From Actinomycetes bacterium (GTDB lineage Bacteria; Actinomycetota; Acidimicrobiia; Acidimicrobiales; RAAP-2): a DNA stretch of 64,000 bases. The notes under the pieces are model-generated. The model was not told the origin of the DNA. It saw only the letters and a list, made by a program, of their open reading frames with translations, and searched no databases. Numbering within the stretch: position 1 is the stretch's first letter; each line of letters starts with the position of its first letter. A program made the translations under genes and the position numbers. Shown one piece after another: positions 1-9,748 of the stretch. Where the stretch lies: contig JAJXTB010000003.1 of the NCBI GenBank assembly GCA_021784205.1, positions 1 through 64,000 on the forward strand. The letters run 5' to 3'.

Positions 1-617
1 CGCTCAACTTCCCGGGCGAGACGCCCGGGCTGCTGGTGAACGCCAACAACTGGTATCCGAGCGACATGGCCGCCATGCCCATTGGCCAGGTGGACGCCGT
101 GCCGCCGATCCAGGTGCTCGATGCCTACAACGCGATCGCGAACGGCGGCGTCTTCGTCGAGCCCAAACTCGTGCGTGGCTACGTCTTGGCAAACGGGGCG
201 GTGAAGGCGGCGCCACCGAGCACGACGCGCCGGGTGATGACCTCCACCGTCTCGTCCACGCTCACCAAGATGCTCGAGCAGGTGGTGCTCGCGGGAACGG
301 GGACCAACGCGATCATTCCCGGGTATCCGGTCGCGGGCAAGACGGGAACCGCGACGATTCCCTATCCCGGCAAGGACTTGCTGCTGTCGGGTCAATTCGA
401 CGCGACCTTCGTCGGCTTCGCGCCGGCCGACCACCCAGTACTGTCGATGATCGTGGTGGTCGAACGTCCGCTGACGACCGTGTACGGCGGTACCGCCGCG
501 GCGCCGGTCTTTCAGCAGGTGATGTCATACGCCCTGCACCACTACTCGATTCCGTCGTCGGGAATCACGGTCAAGCCCCTCAAGGGGCTGGCGTCGATCG
601 CTTCGGACGTGACGTGA
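1..617 (+). CDS. ftsI: Penicillin-binding protein FtsI/PBP2-type transpeptidase, C-terminal part (5' end outside window)
   Basis: Septal peptidoglycan transpeptidase that cross-links stem peptides from the outer face of the membrane. The reading frame is open from base 3, so the true start lies upstream; only about 204 C-terminal residues are seen. The stretch FPGETPG near the left edge and the KTG box (VAGKTGTA, around base 340-360) are typical of class B PBPs. The catalytic SxxK and SxN motifs must lie outside the window. The stop overlaps the murE start, as expected for the dcw operon. It could be another class B PBP, but position directly before murE favours FtsI. Confidence 0.9.
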   Translation, partial: LNFPGETPGLLVNANNWYPSDMAAMPIGQVDAVPPIQVLDAYNAIANGGVFVEPKLVRGYVLANGAVKAAPPSTTRRVMTSTVSSTLTKMLEQVVLAGTGTNAIIPGYPVAGKTGTATIPYPGKDLLLSGQFDATFVGFAPADHPVLSMIVVVERPLTTVYGGTAAAPVFQQVMSYALHHYSIPSSGITVKPLKGLASIASDVT

Positions 618-2014
618 TGCAGCTCGGTGACCTGTTCGACGACGCCCCGTTAGACATCGTCACGGCGAGCATCGAGGTCAACCGCGTCGAGATCGACTCG
701 CGGGCGTGCGGGCCGGGGGTGCTCTTCCTCGCGGTGCCCGGCTCGCGCGAGGACGGCGCTCGCTACGCCGCCGACGCAGTGGCCCGCGGGGCGGTGGCCG
801 TCATGGCCAGCGCGCCGATGGACGTCGGCGTGCCAGTGGTGGTCATCCCGCCGTCGCAGGTGCGCGCCATGGTCGCTCACGTCAGCGCGGCCATCGTCGG
901 ACATCCCGATCGACGGGTGGAGTTGGTCGGCGTGACGGGAACCAACGGCAAGACCACCGTCACCTCACTCGTCGCGCAACTCGTACAGCGTCTTGGTTGG
1001 AACGGCGCGAACATCGGCACGCTCACCAACGTTCGGACCACGCCGGCAGCGCCGGAGCTATTCCGGACGATCGACGCCATCGTGCGTGGGTTCGACCCCG
1101 CCGCCGCTCGATCCGTTCTAGCGCTCGAGGTGTCGAGCCACGCCCTCGACCAGGGGCGCGTCGACGGGCTGCAGTTCGCCGTGGCCGCGTTCACGAACCT
1201 GAGCCATGACCATCTCGACTACCACGGCTCGATGGAGGCCTACTACCGTGCCAAGGCGCAGCTGTTCACGCCCGAGCGAGCGCGCCGGGCGGTCATCTGG
1301 GTCGACGATCCCTACGGAGCCCGGCTCGCCGATGAGTCAACGATCGCGACGACTGCGGTGTCGATGGCGGACGTCTCGAGCGTCACGATGTCGCTCATTG
1401 GCACGACCTTCTTCTGGCGCGGTCACCTCGTTCGCTCGCCACTGGTCGGGGCGTACAACGTCGACAACGCCGTGATGGCACTGTCGATTGTGAGCGCCCT
1501 CGGTGCGGATGAGTCCCTCGTCGCCGAGGCGCTCGCCGACGTCCGGGCGGTGCCTGGTCGATTCGAGATCGTGCACAGCCACGACGTCGTGGCGATCGTG
1601 GACTACGCACACACGCCCGCGGGTCTGGACCATCTCCTGCGCGACGTCCGGTCCCTCGCGCCGTCGGCGCGGATCATCACTGTCTTTGGCTGCGGCGGCG
1701 ATCGTGACCACGACAAGCGCCCGGCCATGGGGGCCGCCGCGGCCACGCTCTCGGATATCGTCTACGTGACCTCGGATAATCCTCGAACGGAGGATCCAGA
1801 TGGCATCATTGATGCCATCATGGCGGGCGTCGAGAACCTATCGAACGTCCACCGCGAGGTCGATCGACGTCGAGCCATCTCCTTGGCCCTGGGCGAGGCG
1901 CGCCCCGGGGACGTCGTGGTGGTCGCCGGCAAGGGCCACGAGACCACGCAGTCGATCGGCGACGCCGTGTTGGAGTTCGATGACCGAGCGGTCATCCGGG
2001 AGCTGATGAAATGA
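614..2014 (+). CDS. murE: UDP-MurNAc-L-Ala-D-Glu:meso-diaminopimelate ligase
   Basis: Cytoplasmic ATP-dependent ligase that adds the third stem-peptide residue to UDP-MurNAc-dipeptide. The 466-residue protein has the Mur ligase ATP loop GTNGKTT at residues 109-115. DNPR at 388-391 is the motif known to select meso-diaminopimelate rather than lysine, so a DAP-type wall is inferred. The GTG start at 614 overlaps the ftsI stop; an ATG at 617 in the same frame is an equal alternative. The next gene is mraY only 7 bases on, where murF would normally stand. Confidence 0.96.
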   Translation: MMQLGDLFDDAPLDIVTASIEVNRVEIDSRACGPGVLFLAVPGSREDGARYAADAVARGAVAVMASAPMDVGVPVVVIPPSQVRAMVAHVSAAIVGHPDRRVELVGVTGTNGKTTVTSLVAQLVQRLGWNGANIGTLTNVRTTPAAPELFRTIDAIVRGFDPAAARSVLALEVSSHALDQGRVDGLQFAVAAFTNLSHDHLDYHGSMEAYYRAKAQLFTPERARRAVIWVDDPYGARLADESTIATTAVSMADVSSVTMSLIGTTFFWRGHLVRSPLVGAYNVDNAVMALSIVSALGADESLVAEALADVRAVPGRFEIVHSHDVVAIVDYAHTPAGLDHLLRDVRSLAPSARIITVFGCGGDRDHDKRPAMGAAAATLSDIVYVTSDNPRTEDPDGIIDAIMAGVENLSNVHREVDRRRAISLALGEARPGDVVVVAGKGHETTQSIGDAVLEFDDRAVIRELMK

Positions 2015-2021
2015 GTCGACG

Positions 2022-3056
2022 ATGCTGAGTTTGATGGAGTCGGGAGGCATCGGATTCCTGGTGTCGCTGCTCGCCACGCCAATATGGATTCGCTTCGTAC
2101 GCCGGCGCTCGATGGGTCAGCACATCCGTTCCGACGGCCCGTCGTCGCACCAGGCCAAGGCCGGTACCCCGACTATGGGTGGCGTGATCATCGTGCTCGC
2201 GGGAGTCATCGGCTATCTCATGGGTCACGTGGGCACCGCCATCAACTTCACGCGCGCCGGCGTGCTGGCGGTGCTCGTCACCGTGGCGTCGGGGATCGTC
2301 GGCTTCGCCGATGACTACCTGGCGATTCGCAACGCGCGCAACCTGGGACTCAACAAACGGGGCAAGTTGGCGGGCCAGCTGCTCATTGCGGCAGCCTTCG
2401 CCACGTTGGCGATCTATTGGGTCAAGACCTCGACGGACCTATCCTTCACGCGGTTCTCACTGCCGGGTTGGAACCTGTCGGTGGCGGGGTGGATCCTCCT
2501 CGCCGTCTTCGTGATCGTGGCGACCTCGAACGCTGTCAACTTGACCGATGGCCTCGATGGCCTGGCTGGCGGGTCGGCCACGTTCGCCTTCGCCGTGCTA
2601 TCGATCATCGGGTACTGGCAGTTCCGCCACTTCTCGATCTACCACCTGCACAGCGCTCTGGACCTGGGGCTCGTCGCCGTCGGCTTCGTCGGGTCGTGTC
2701 TGGGCTTTCTCTGGTGGAACGCGGCGCCCGCGCGCATCATCATGGGCGATACCGGCTCGCTAGCGATTGGTACGGGGCTCGGGGCCCTGTGTCTTCTGAT
2801 GAACCTCGACCTGCTGCTGGTGGTCCTCGGTGGGCTCTTCGTCGCCGAGACAGCGTCGGTGATTCTGCAGGTACTCAGTTTTCGACTCTTCGGGCGTCGG
2901 ATCTTTCGCATGGCTCCGTTCCACCATCACTTCGAGTTGCTGGGCTGGCCCGAGACGACGGTGATCATCCGATTCTGGATCCTGTCGGGCCTCTGCTCGG
3001 CGCTCGCGCTGGGAATCTTTTACGGCGACTTCTTGAAGATCGCCAAGGTGGTCTGA
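2022..3056 (+). CDS. mraY: Phospho-N-acetylmuramoyl-pentapeptide transferase
   Basis: Integral membrane enzyme that transfers phospho-MurNAc-pentapeptide to undecaprenyl phosphate, giving lipid I. At 344 residues it is of normal family length. It shows the conserved NAVNLTDGLDGL loop (about residues 170-181) with catalytic aspartates and the FHHHFELLGW histidine motif (300-309), with several hydrophobic segments between. The stop TGA shares its last base with the ftsW ATG, so the two are probably translationally coupled. murD, which often separates these two genes, is absent. Confidence 0.96.
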   Translation: MLSLMESGGIGFLVSLLATPIWIRFVRRRSMGQHIRSDGPSSHQAKAGTPTMGGVIIVLAGVIGYLMGHVGTAINFTRAGVLAVLVTVASGIVGFADDYLAIRNARNLGLNKRGKLAGQLLIAAAFATLAIYWVKTSTDLSFTRFSLPGWNLSVAGWILLAVFVIVATSNAVNLTDGLDGLAGGSATFAFAVLSIIGYWQFRHFSIYHLHSALDLGLVAVGFVGSCLGFLWWNAAPARIIMGDTGSLAIGTGLGALCLLMNLDLLLVVLGGLFVAETASVILQVLSFRLFGRRIFRMAPFHHHFELLGWPETTVIIRFWILSGLCSALALGIFYGDFLKIAKVV

Positions 3057-4297
3057 TGGCTGAGGGGCGATCGGGCCGACTGCTCCACGCGTGGCCGCGG
3101 GGCAACGCCGCCGCCCGGTCGCTGCTGGTCGTCACCATGATCATGGTTGCCTACGGCACCGTCGCCGTCGCTTCGGCGAGCGAGGGTCAGGCGACGGCCA
3201 ATGGTGGCTCGAGCTGGAGCATCGCCATCCACGACGTCGTCTATTTGGGCTTCGGACTCCTGGCGCTCTACCTCGGCGCCCGGGTCCATCTGGGGTATCT
3301 GTTGCGCCGCGCGCCGCTGGCGATGATCGGCGGCATTGGCTTGCTGCTCGCCGTGAAGGCGATCGGTGTCAGTGCAAATGGCGGCAAGCGATGGTTGAAC
3401 CTGCACGTCATCTATCTCCAACCGTCCGAGCTCTTCAAGCTCGTCACGATCCTCTACGTGGCGTGGTTGATCCAGTACCACCATGAGGAACTGGGGGAGT
3501 GGCGGCGTCTGGCGCTCTGGACGTCGCCGGTATTGGCGGGCGTTGGCCTGATCATTCTCGAACCCGACATCGGGACGTCCTCGGTCGTCGTGGCCATCGC
3601 GATGGTGGTGCTCGCGAACGCCGGTCTGAGCCGCCAACTCCTGACGCGCATTGCGGGACTTGGGGTGCTCGCCTTTGGCGCCTTCATGCTGCTCAAGCCG
3701 TACTCGTCACGGCGATTCTTTTCGTTCCTGCACCCCAACCAGGACCTGCAGGGCAGCGGCTACCAGCTGCTCCAGTCCAAGATCGGCCTCGGCGCGGGCG
3801 GACTCACGGGCCTGGGTCTTGGACACAGCCGTGAGAAGTGGGGCCTCTTGCCAAACCCCCACACCGACTTCATCTTCACGATCATCGGCGAGGAACTGGG
3901 CTTGATTGGCACGTTCGCAGTGATCGGTCTGTTCGTGTGGTTCCTCTTTGCCGCCACGCGCATCGCGATGAACTGCCAGAACGCCGTCTATCGACTGCTG
4001 GCCGTGGGGATGGTTACCTGGATCGTGCTCGAGGCGGTGATCAACATCGCCTCGGTCGTGGGTGGCTGGGCGGTCACCGGCATCCCGCTCCCGTTCTTCT
4101 CCTACGGCGGCACCGCTCTGATCACCGAGCTCTTCGGTGTCGGGGTGCTCTACAACATCGGCCACGATTCGAGCCGCCTCGGCGGACTCGAGATCCCCGA
4201 CCACGTCGGCGTGCCCCGTCGCGTCGCACCGCGCGCGACGACGGCACCACCGCGCTACGGCTCGGAGCCGCGCGACCGGGTCCGACGGTACGACTGA
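3056..4297 (+). CDS. ftsW: SEDS-family lipid II polymerase / division protein FtsW
   Basis: Peptidoglycan glycosyltransferase of the SEDS family that works with FtsI at the septum. The start is the ATG overlapping the mraY stop; the frame stays open far upstream, but the first 200 codons there only shadow mraY. The 413-residue protein has about ten hydrophobic segments and the SEDS signature PFFSYGG at residues 346-352. The C-terminal tail after about residue 375 is hydrophilic and arginine-rich. It overlaps murG by one base. Its place beside mraY and murG supports FtsW rather than RodA. Confidence 0.94.
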   Translation: MAEGRSGRLLHAWPRGNAAARSLLVVTMIMVAYGTVAVASASEGQATANGGSSWSIAIHDVVYLGFGLLALYLGARVHLGYLLRRAPLAMIGGIGLLLAVKAIGVSANGGKRWLNLHVIYLQPSELFKLVTILYVAWLIQYHHEELGEWRRLALWTSPVLAGVGLIILEPDIGTSSVVVAIAMVVLANAGLSRQLLTRIAGLGVLAFGAFMLLKPYSSRRFFSFLHPNQDLQGSGYQLLQSKIGLGAGGLTGLGLGHSREKWGLLPNPHTDFIFTIIGEELGLIGTFAVIGLFVWFLFAATRIAMNCQNAVYRLLAVGMVTWIVLEAVINIASVVGGWAVTGIPLPFFSYGGTALITELFGVGVLYNIGHDSSRLGGLEIPDHVGVPRRVAPRATTAPPRYGSEPRDRVRRYD

Positions 4298-5418
4298 TGG
4301 TGCGACCCATCGTCGTGACCGGGGGCGGTACCGGTGGGCACATCTTCCCGATGCGGGCGATCGGCGAGGAACTGGTGGCCGCGGGCGTGCCGGCGACGGC
4401 CATCCACTACGTGGGCAGCCGTCGCGGCCAGGAGGCCGCGCTCCTGGCCGACCAGCCGATCGATCTGACACTCTTGCCGGGGCGGGGGATCCGCCGGTCG
4501 TGGCGGGCCCGGGCCGTCGTCCAGAATCTTGGCGCGATCGTCGGCCTCGCGATCGCCTTCGCGGTCGCCTTCGTGCGCGTGGGCCGCTGGCGCCCGTCGG
4601 TGGTGGTGTCCGTCGGCGGCTACGCGGCGGCCGCGGTGGGGGCGGCGGCGGTGCTCTGGCGCCGACCGCTGGTACTCGTCGAACTTGACGCGACACCCGG
4701 CGCAGTTCATCGCGTCCTCGCGCGCTTCGCCCGACGGCGATGCCTGGCCTACGGCCCGGCGGACGATTCGAGCGTCGTGACCGGCGTCCCCCTCGGGCGT
4801 GACGTTCTCGCGGTGGACCGGGGCCGCGAGGCGCGCCAACGGTCCCGGCGGGCCATGGAGCCACCGATCGACGCCGGACGCGCGGTGGTGGTGGTGATGT
4901 CAGGCTCGCTCGGTGCGACCCGGGTCAACGACGCGGTGAGTGACCTCGCCGAGCGATGGTCGTCGCGCACGGACCGGGCACTCATTCATGTCAGCGGCCG
5001 GCGCGACGCTTCTCGAGTCCTCGCGCGCCGACCTCGGACTGACGGGCTTGACTATCGCATCATCGACTTCGCGACGATGGCGCCGCTGTGGTCGGTCGCG
5101 GACGTGGCCGTCTGCCGAGCGGGCGCGACGACGGTGGCCGAGCTGACGGCGCTCGGCATTCCCTCGGTGCTGGTGCCCCTGCCGGGCGCGCCCGGTGATC
5201 ACCAGACCCGCAACGCCCGCGCCGTCGCGGATGCGGGCGGCGCGGTGCTGCTCGCCGACGAGGACTGTGACGGGGCCTCGCTCGAGGCTGCGCTCGATCG
5301 ACTGCTCGCGCCCGAGGGGCTCGAAGCCGCGACCAGCGCCGCTCGAGGTTTGGGCCACCGGGACGCCGCCGCGGCGATCACTCGCGTGGTGCTCGACGTC
5401 GGGGGTCAGGCAGCGTGA
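4297..5418 (+). CDS. murG: UDP-GlcNAc:lipid I N-acetylglucosaminyltransferase
   Basis: Peripheral membrane GT-B glycosyltransferase that converts lipid I to lipid II. The glycine-rich TGGGTGGH loop at residues 8-15 and the C-terminal region GATTVAELTALGIPSVL and PGAPGDHQ, used for UDP-GlcNAc binding, are intact. The length of 373 residues is normal. The ATG overlaps the ftsW stop by one base; the open frame continues upstream inside ftsW but has no MurG similarity. The stop overlaps the murC GTG. Confidence 0.95.
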   Translation: MVRPIVVTGGGTGGHIFPMRAIGEELVAAGVPATAIHYVGSRRGQEAALLADQPIDLTLLPGRGIRRSWRARAVVQNLGAIVGLAIAFAVAFVRVGRWRPSVVVSVGGYAAAAVGAAAVLWRRPLVLVELDATPGAVHRVLARFARRRCLAYGPADDSSVVTGVPLGRDVLAVDRGREARQRSRRAMEPPIDAGRAVVVVMSGSLGATRVNDAVSDLAERWSSRTDRALIHVSGRRDASRVLARRPRTDGLDYRIIDFATMAPLWSVADVAVCRAGATTVAELTALGIPSVLVPLPGAPGDHQTRNARAVADAGGAVLLADEDCDGASLEAALDRLLAPEGLEAATSAARGLGHRDAAAAITRVVLDVGGQAA

Positions 5419-6773
5419 TCTTCGAACGCGGGACCCGGGTGCACATCATCGGTGTGGGCGGAGCGGGCATGAGCGGGCTCGCTCGGCTGCTCGCGATGCG
5501 GGGCTGTGTCGTCACTGGCTCGGACGCTCGTGCGTCGGGAGTCCTCGACGAGCTTCGCGCCGAGGGCATCGCGGTGCACGTCGGTCACGACCGTGACGTC
5601 GCCGCCGATGCCCAGGTGGTGCTCTGGTCACCCGCGGTCCCCGAGGACGACGTGGAGCTCGTCGCGGCTCGAGAACGCGGGGCTACGCTCGTCGCGCGCT
5701 CGAGGGTTCTCGCCGAGCTCGCCCGGATGCGACCGGTGGTGGGACTCACGGGCACCCACGGCAAGACCACGGCAACCTCGATGCTGGTCCACGTGTTCCG
5801 CGCGGCCGGGGTGGACGCGTCTCGGCTCCTCGGCGCCGCGGTCAAGGGCATCGGGGCGAACGGTCACTGGGGTGACGAGCCGCTCGTGCTGGAGGTTGAC
5901 GAGAGCTACGGGACCTTTCGCGAACTGGTGCCGTCGTCGCTCGGCCTCTTGAATGTCGAACCCGACCACCTCGACTACTACGGCGATCGGGACACGCTCG
6001 ACGCCGCCTTCACCGACCTGGTCGAACGCACGATTGGTCCGGTCGCGGTGTGGGTGGACGACCCCGGCAATCGCCGCGTGATGGCCCGCGTCGCCCGCCC
6101 GCTCGTCACCGTCGGGCGACGAGCGGGTGACTGGGTCGTGACCGACGAGAGCGTGTCAGGACGCACGTCGCACTTCGCGCTCACCGGAGTCGACGGCCAG
6201 CACCTGGCGGTCGACCTCGCGGTGACGGGCGCGCACAACGTCGCGAACGCGGCGGTGGTGGCGGTGCTGGCGCTCAGCGTCGGGATCGCGGCCGAGCACG
6301 TGATCGCGGGACTCGGCGCCTTCGTCGGAGCACCGCGGCGCTTTGAATTCCGCGGCCGCTGGCGCGGGTCCGACGTCTACGAGGACTACGCCCACCTGCC
6401 CGGCGAGGTGGGCGCGACCTTGGCGGCGGCGCGCGCCGCGGGCTACGACCGGATCGCCGCCGTCTTCCAGCCGCATCGCGTGACCCGAACGATCGCCCTG
6501 GCCGAGGACTTCGCCACCTCGTTCGACGCGGCCCAGCGCGTGATCGTGACCAACATCTACGGGGCCGGCGAGGCGAACCCGACCGGCGCGACGGGCGAGC
6601 TCGTCTCGAGCGCGATCGGCCGAGTCTTTGGCGGGCGCGTCGACTACGCGGCGACCTTCGACGAGGTGGTCGCGTTGCTCGAAGCGGACGCGGGGTTCGA
6701 CGCGATCTTGTTCCTTGGGGCCGGCGACGTCGCCGACGTGATCGGCCTGCTGCCCGGCGGCCTGGAGCCGTGA
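5415..6773 (+). CDS. murC: UDP-N-acetylmuramate:L-alanine ligase
   Basis: Cytoplasmic ligase that adds L-alanine to UDP-MurNAc, the first amino acid step of the stem peptide. It begins with a Rossmann-like HIIGVGGAGMSG segment and carries the ATP loop GTHGKTT at 113-119, which is MurC-like rather than MurE-like. EVDESYGTF and the AHNVANA motif follow. Length 452 residues is normal. The GTG start overlaps the murG stop and its own stop overlaps murB, so these genes are probably translated in coupled fashion. Confidence 0.95.
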   Translation: MIFERGTRVHIIGVGGAGMSGLARLLAMRGCVVTGSDARASGVLDELRAEGIAVHVGHDRDVAADAQVVLWSPAVPEDDVELVAARERGATLVARSRVLAELARMRPVVGLTGTHGKTTATSMLVHVFRAAGVDASRLLGAAVKGIGANGHWGDEPLVLEVDESYGTFRELVPSSLGLLNVEPDHLDYYGDRDTLDAAFTDLVERTIGPVAVWVDDPGNRRVMARVARPLVTVGRRAGDWVVTDESVSGRTSHFALTGVDGQHLAVDLAVTGAHNVANAAVVAVLALSVGIAAEHVIAGLGAFVGAPRRFEFRGRWRGSDVYEDYAHLPGEVGATLAAARAAGYDRIAAVFQPHRVTRTIALAEDFATSFDAAQRVIVTNIYGAGEANPTGATGELVSSAIGRVFGGRVDYAATFDEVVALLEADAGFDAILFLGAGDVADVIGLLPGGLEP

Positions 6774-7678
6774 GTCTCGACCAGCTCATCGCCACGGGGG
6801 GAGCGCGCGTACTCGAGCACGCGCCGATCGGACCGCTCACGACCTATCGCGTGGGTGGAGCCGTGCGAGCCCTCGTGACGATCTCGTCACGCGATGACGC
6901 CCTGGCGTTGCTGCCCCTCGTCGAGTCGACGGCACTGGCCGTCGTGGTGATCGGCAACGGCTCGAACCTGCTCGTCGCCGACGGTGAACACCGGGCCGTG
7001 GCGGTGCGCCTCGCCGGTGAGTTCGAGAGCCTCACGTGGCGAGACCAGGGTGATGCAGTCTCGGTCGCGGCCGGTGGTGCTCTTGGCCTGCCCGTGATGG
7101 CCCGGCGCCTGGTCACCGAGGGTATCGTCGGGTTCGAGTGGGCCGTCGGCGTGCCCGGGACTGTCGGCGGCGCGGTGGCGATGAACGCCGGCGGGCACGG
7201 CTCGGACATGGACGCCTGCGTCAACGCCGTCGAACTGTGGCACGACGGGGCGATCACGAGGTGGGACCACGACCGCCTCGCCTTCGGCTACCGAACGAGC
7301 GCGGTCGCCGCCGGTGACGTGGTGCTCGGCGCGACGGTGCGCCTCGCGCGAGGCGACCGGGCCGCGGGTCAGGCGCGACTCAGCGAGATCGTGCGCTGGC
7401 GGCGTGCGCATCAGCCGGGCGGCGCCAACGCCGGCAGCGTCTTTCGCAATCCCGCTAGCGACCACGCGGGCCGGCTGATCGAGGCGGCGGGCTGCAAGGG
7501 CCTGCGGGTGGGTAGTGCGGTCGTGAGCGACAAGCACGCAAACTTCATCATCGCCGACACGCACGGCTCGGCGAACGACGTTCGCCAGCTGATCGATGTC
7601 GTGCGCGCCCGCGTCGCCGACGAGACAGGGATCACCCTCGTCACCGAGAACCGATTCTTCGGCTTCGAGGAGCGTTGA
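6770..7678 (+). CDS. murB: UDP-N-acetylenolpyruvoylglucosamine reductase
   Basis: FAD- and NADPH-dependent enzyme that reduces enolpyruvyl-UDP-GlcNAc to UDP-MurNAc, the substrate for MurC. The FAD-binding part has IGNGSNLL near residue 63 and GVPGTVGG at 127-134; the C-terminal half has GSVFRNP and LIEAAGCKG. The 302-residue length fits a type I/II MurB of the actinobacterial sort. GTG start overlaps the murC stop by four bases. The stop overlaps the ftsQ ATG by one base. Confidence 0.95.
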   Translation: MSLDQLIATGGARVLEHAPIGPLTTYRVGGAVRALVTISSRDDALALLPLVESTALAVVVIGNGSNLLVADGEHRAVAVRLAGEFESLTWRDQGDAVSVAAGGALGLPVMARRLVTEGIVGFEWAVGVPGTVGGAVAMNAGGHGSDMDACVNAVELWHDGAITRWDHDRLAFGYRTSAVAAGDVVLGATVRLARGDRAAGQARLSEIVRWRRAHQPGGANAGSVFRNPASDHAGRLIEAAGCKGLRVGSAVVSDKHANFIIADTHGSANDVRQLIDVVRARVADETGITLVTENRFFGFEER

Positions 7679-8544
7679 TGGGCCGACGCAAGCCGCTCGC
7701 TGCCCCGACGGGTCCGCCGGGGCGTGCGGCGTCGTCCAAGCGTTCGCGAGCGCGCGCGAAAAAGACGCCCAAGCCAGCGCGAGGGCGCCGCAAGACGCGC
7801 GAGGACGAGTCGGGCGCCGCCATCGCGCCACGCCGACGCCGAACCTGGCTGCGTTGGTGGCTGGCGGCGATCCTCGTACTCGCCACGATCGGCGCCGGTG
7901 TGGACTGGTTGGTGCACAGCTCGCTGTTCCGAGTTCGCCACGTGGAGGTGCTTGGGCTGCGCCACGAGGGTCGCGGCGCCGTGCTGGCGGCCGCCGGGCT
8001 GTCAACCCAGACACCGCTGATCGACGTGAGCACGGCCTCGGTGGCTCAACGCCTGTCGGTCTTCCCGTGGATCGGCACCGTCGTCGTGACCAAGCGCTGG
8101 CCGAGCACGGTCGAGATCGTCGTGCACGAGCGCAAGCCCGTGGCCGTGGCCTTTAACGCCAATCACACCCTCCAGTACGTCGACGCGACGGGCCACGACC
8201 TTGGTCCGGCGCCGCTCACGGCGAACCTGCCGACCCTGCAGTACGTGCACCCGCTCCAGCGCAGCTGGCCGTTCCTGCGCGCAGGATTCAACGCGGCGCT
8301 GGTCGCCGGCCGGCTGCCGCCCGCCTTCGCCGCGCAGGTCTCGGTGATCACGGTCAACGCGAGTGGATCGGTTTCGCTGAAGATGACCACGCCGGTCACG
8401 TTCATCCTTGGTCCGCCGACCGACCTCACCGACAAGTTCGTCTCGATCGCCTCGGTGATCGCGCACACCCAGTTGAGCCCGGGTGACGTCGTGGACGTGC
8501 GTGTGCCGGGCGAACTCGCGGTTTCTGGACCGTCGGCAGGGTAG
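7678..8544 (+). CDS. ftsQ: Cell division protein FtsQ (DivIB-like, POTRA domain)
   Basis: Bitopic divisome protein that links early and late division proteins outside the membrane. The 288-residue sequence has a long basic cytoplasmic tail (residues 1-56, rich in Arg and Lys), one membrane helix at about 57-79, then a POTRA-like segment beginning FRVRHVEVLG and a FtsQ domain. I chose the ATG at 7678, which overlaps the murB stop; a TTG three bases earlier is also in frame. Sequence is divergent, as usual for FtsQ, and position between murB and ftsZ supports the call. Confidence 0.88.
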   Translation: MGRRKPLAAPTGPPGRAASSKRSRARAKKTPKPARGRRKTREDESGAAIAPRRRRTWLRWWLAAILVLATIGAGVDWLVHSSLFRVRHVEVLGLRHEGRGAVLAAAGLSTQTPLIDVSTASVAQRLSVFPWIGTVVVTKRWPSTVEIVVHERKPVAVAFNANHTLQYVDATGHDLGPAPLTANLPTLQYVHPLQRSWPFLRAGFNAALVAGRLPPAFAAQVSVITVNASGSVSLKMTTPVTFILGPPTDLTDKFVSIASVIAHTQLSPGDVVDVRVPGELAVSGPSAG

Positions 8545-8552
8545 TTTGGTTC

Positions 8553-8581
8553 TTGACCGAAATGGAGCCACTGACTAGCCT
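8553..8581 (+). promoter_or_regulatory. Candidate ftsZ promoter
   Basis: TTGACC (8553-8558) and TAGCCT (8576-8581) are separated by 17 bases, a good sigma-70 type match just after ftsQ. It would give a leader of about 70 bases before ftsZ, ending in the Shine-Dalgarno-like GAAGGGGG. A second possible -10, CACAAT near 8628, has no clear partner. ftsZ can therefore be expressed apart from the upstream dcw genes. Confidence 0.55.
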
Positions 8582-8659
8582 GCAAGACATTTGGTCGTGC
8601 ACGCGCGCGACACCCAGCGCGGTGGGTCACAATAGGGAGAGTCGCCCGAAGGGGGTTTC

Positions 8660-9748
8660 ATGAGTTTGAGCCAAAACAACTACCACGCAGTGATCAAGGT
8701 GATCGGTGTGGGAGGCGGGGGCGTCAACGCGGTGAATCGCATGGTGGCAGCCGGGCTGCGCAACATCGAATTCATCGCCGCGAACACCGACGCGCAGGCG
8801 CTCTTGCTCAGCGAGGCCGACCTGAAGATCGACATCGGTCGCCAGTTGACGAGGGGATTGGGTGCGGGCAGCGACCCCGAGATCGGCCGCCAGGCGGCCG
8901 AGGAGCACCGCGCAGAGATCGAAGAGGCCCTGAAGGACACCGACATGGTGTTTATCACCGTCGGCGAGGGCGGCGGCACGGGAACCGGAGCCGCGCCAGT
9001 GGTCTCGGATATCGCCCGCTCGCTCGGCATCCTCACCATCGGCGTGGTGACCAGGCCCTTCTCCTTTGAGGGCAAGCGTCGCGCCACCCAGGCCGAGAAG
9101 GGCATCGAGGCCCTGCGTGGCAAGGTCGACACCTTGATCGTGATCCCCAATGACCGGCTGCTCTCCGTGACCGCTGCGGACACCTCGATGCTCGACGCCT
9201 TCAAGGTCGCCGATGACGTGCTGCTGTCAGCCGTGCGCGGCGTGACCGACCTGATCACCGTGCCTGGACTGATCAACACGGACTTCGCGGACGTGAACGC
9301 GATCATGCGCAACGCCGGCAGCGCCATCATGGGCGTCGGCCAGTCCACGGGCGAGGGTCGGGCCGTGAACGCCGCCCGGGCCGCGATCACCTCGCCGCTC
9401 CTGGAGGCCTCGATCGACGGCGCGAGGGGTATCCTCATGAACATCGTGGGCGGCTCGAACGTGACCTTGACCGAGGTCACCGACGCGGCCAACATCATTC
9501 ACTCCGTGGCCCACCCCGACGCCAACATCATCTTCGGCAGCGTGATCGACGACTCGATCGGTGACGCGGTTCGCGTCACGGTGATCGCTGCCGGTTTCGA
9601 TCACGTGGCCACCCCCGCCAAGTCGGCGCCCACGACCACGAGCCAGCCGGTGATGACCGAAGGGCCCCGCACCGACATCTTCAGTTCCGCGAACGACGAC
9701 TTCTTCGACGTTGGCGGCGATGACGACCTCCCCAGCTTCCTCCGCTAA
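8660..9748 (+). CDS. ftsZ: Cell division GTPase FtsZ
   Basis: Tubulin-like GTPase that forms the cytokinetic ring in the cytoplasm. The 362-residue protein has the GTP-binding tubulin signature GGGTGTG at 104-110, an N-terminal [16 protein letters not shown] segment, and the conserved C-terminal peptide DDLPSFLR used to dock onto membrane anchors. No FtsA gene is present nearby, and SepF, encoded two genes on, is the likely anchor, as known in Actinobacteria. A purine-rich ribosome site precedes the ATG. The end overlaps the start of the yggS gene. Confidence 0.98.
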   Translation: MSLSQNNYHAVIKVIGVGGGGVNAVNRMVAAGLRNIEFIAANTDAQALLLSEADLKIDIGRQLTRGLGAGSDPEIGRQAAEEHRAEIEEALKDTDMVFITVGEGGGTGTGAAPVVSDIARSLGILTIGVVTRPFSFEGKRRATQAEKGIEALRGKVDTLIVIPNDRLLSVTAADTSMLDAFKVADDVLLSAVRGVTDLITVPGLINTDFADVNAIMRNAGSAIMGVGQSTGEGRAVNAARAAITSPLLEASIDGARGILMNIVGGSNVTLTEVTDAANIIHSVAHPDANIIFGSVIDDSIGDAVRVTVIAAGFDHVATPAKSAPTTTSQPVMTEGPRTDIFSSANDDFFDVGGDDDLPSFLR

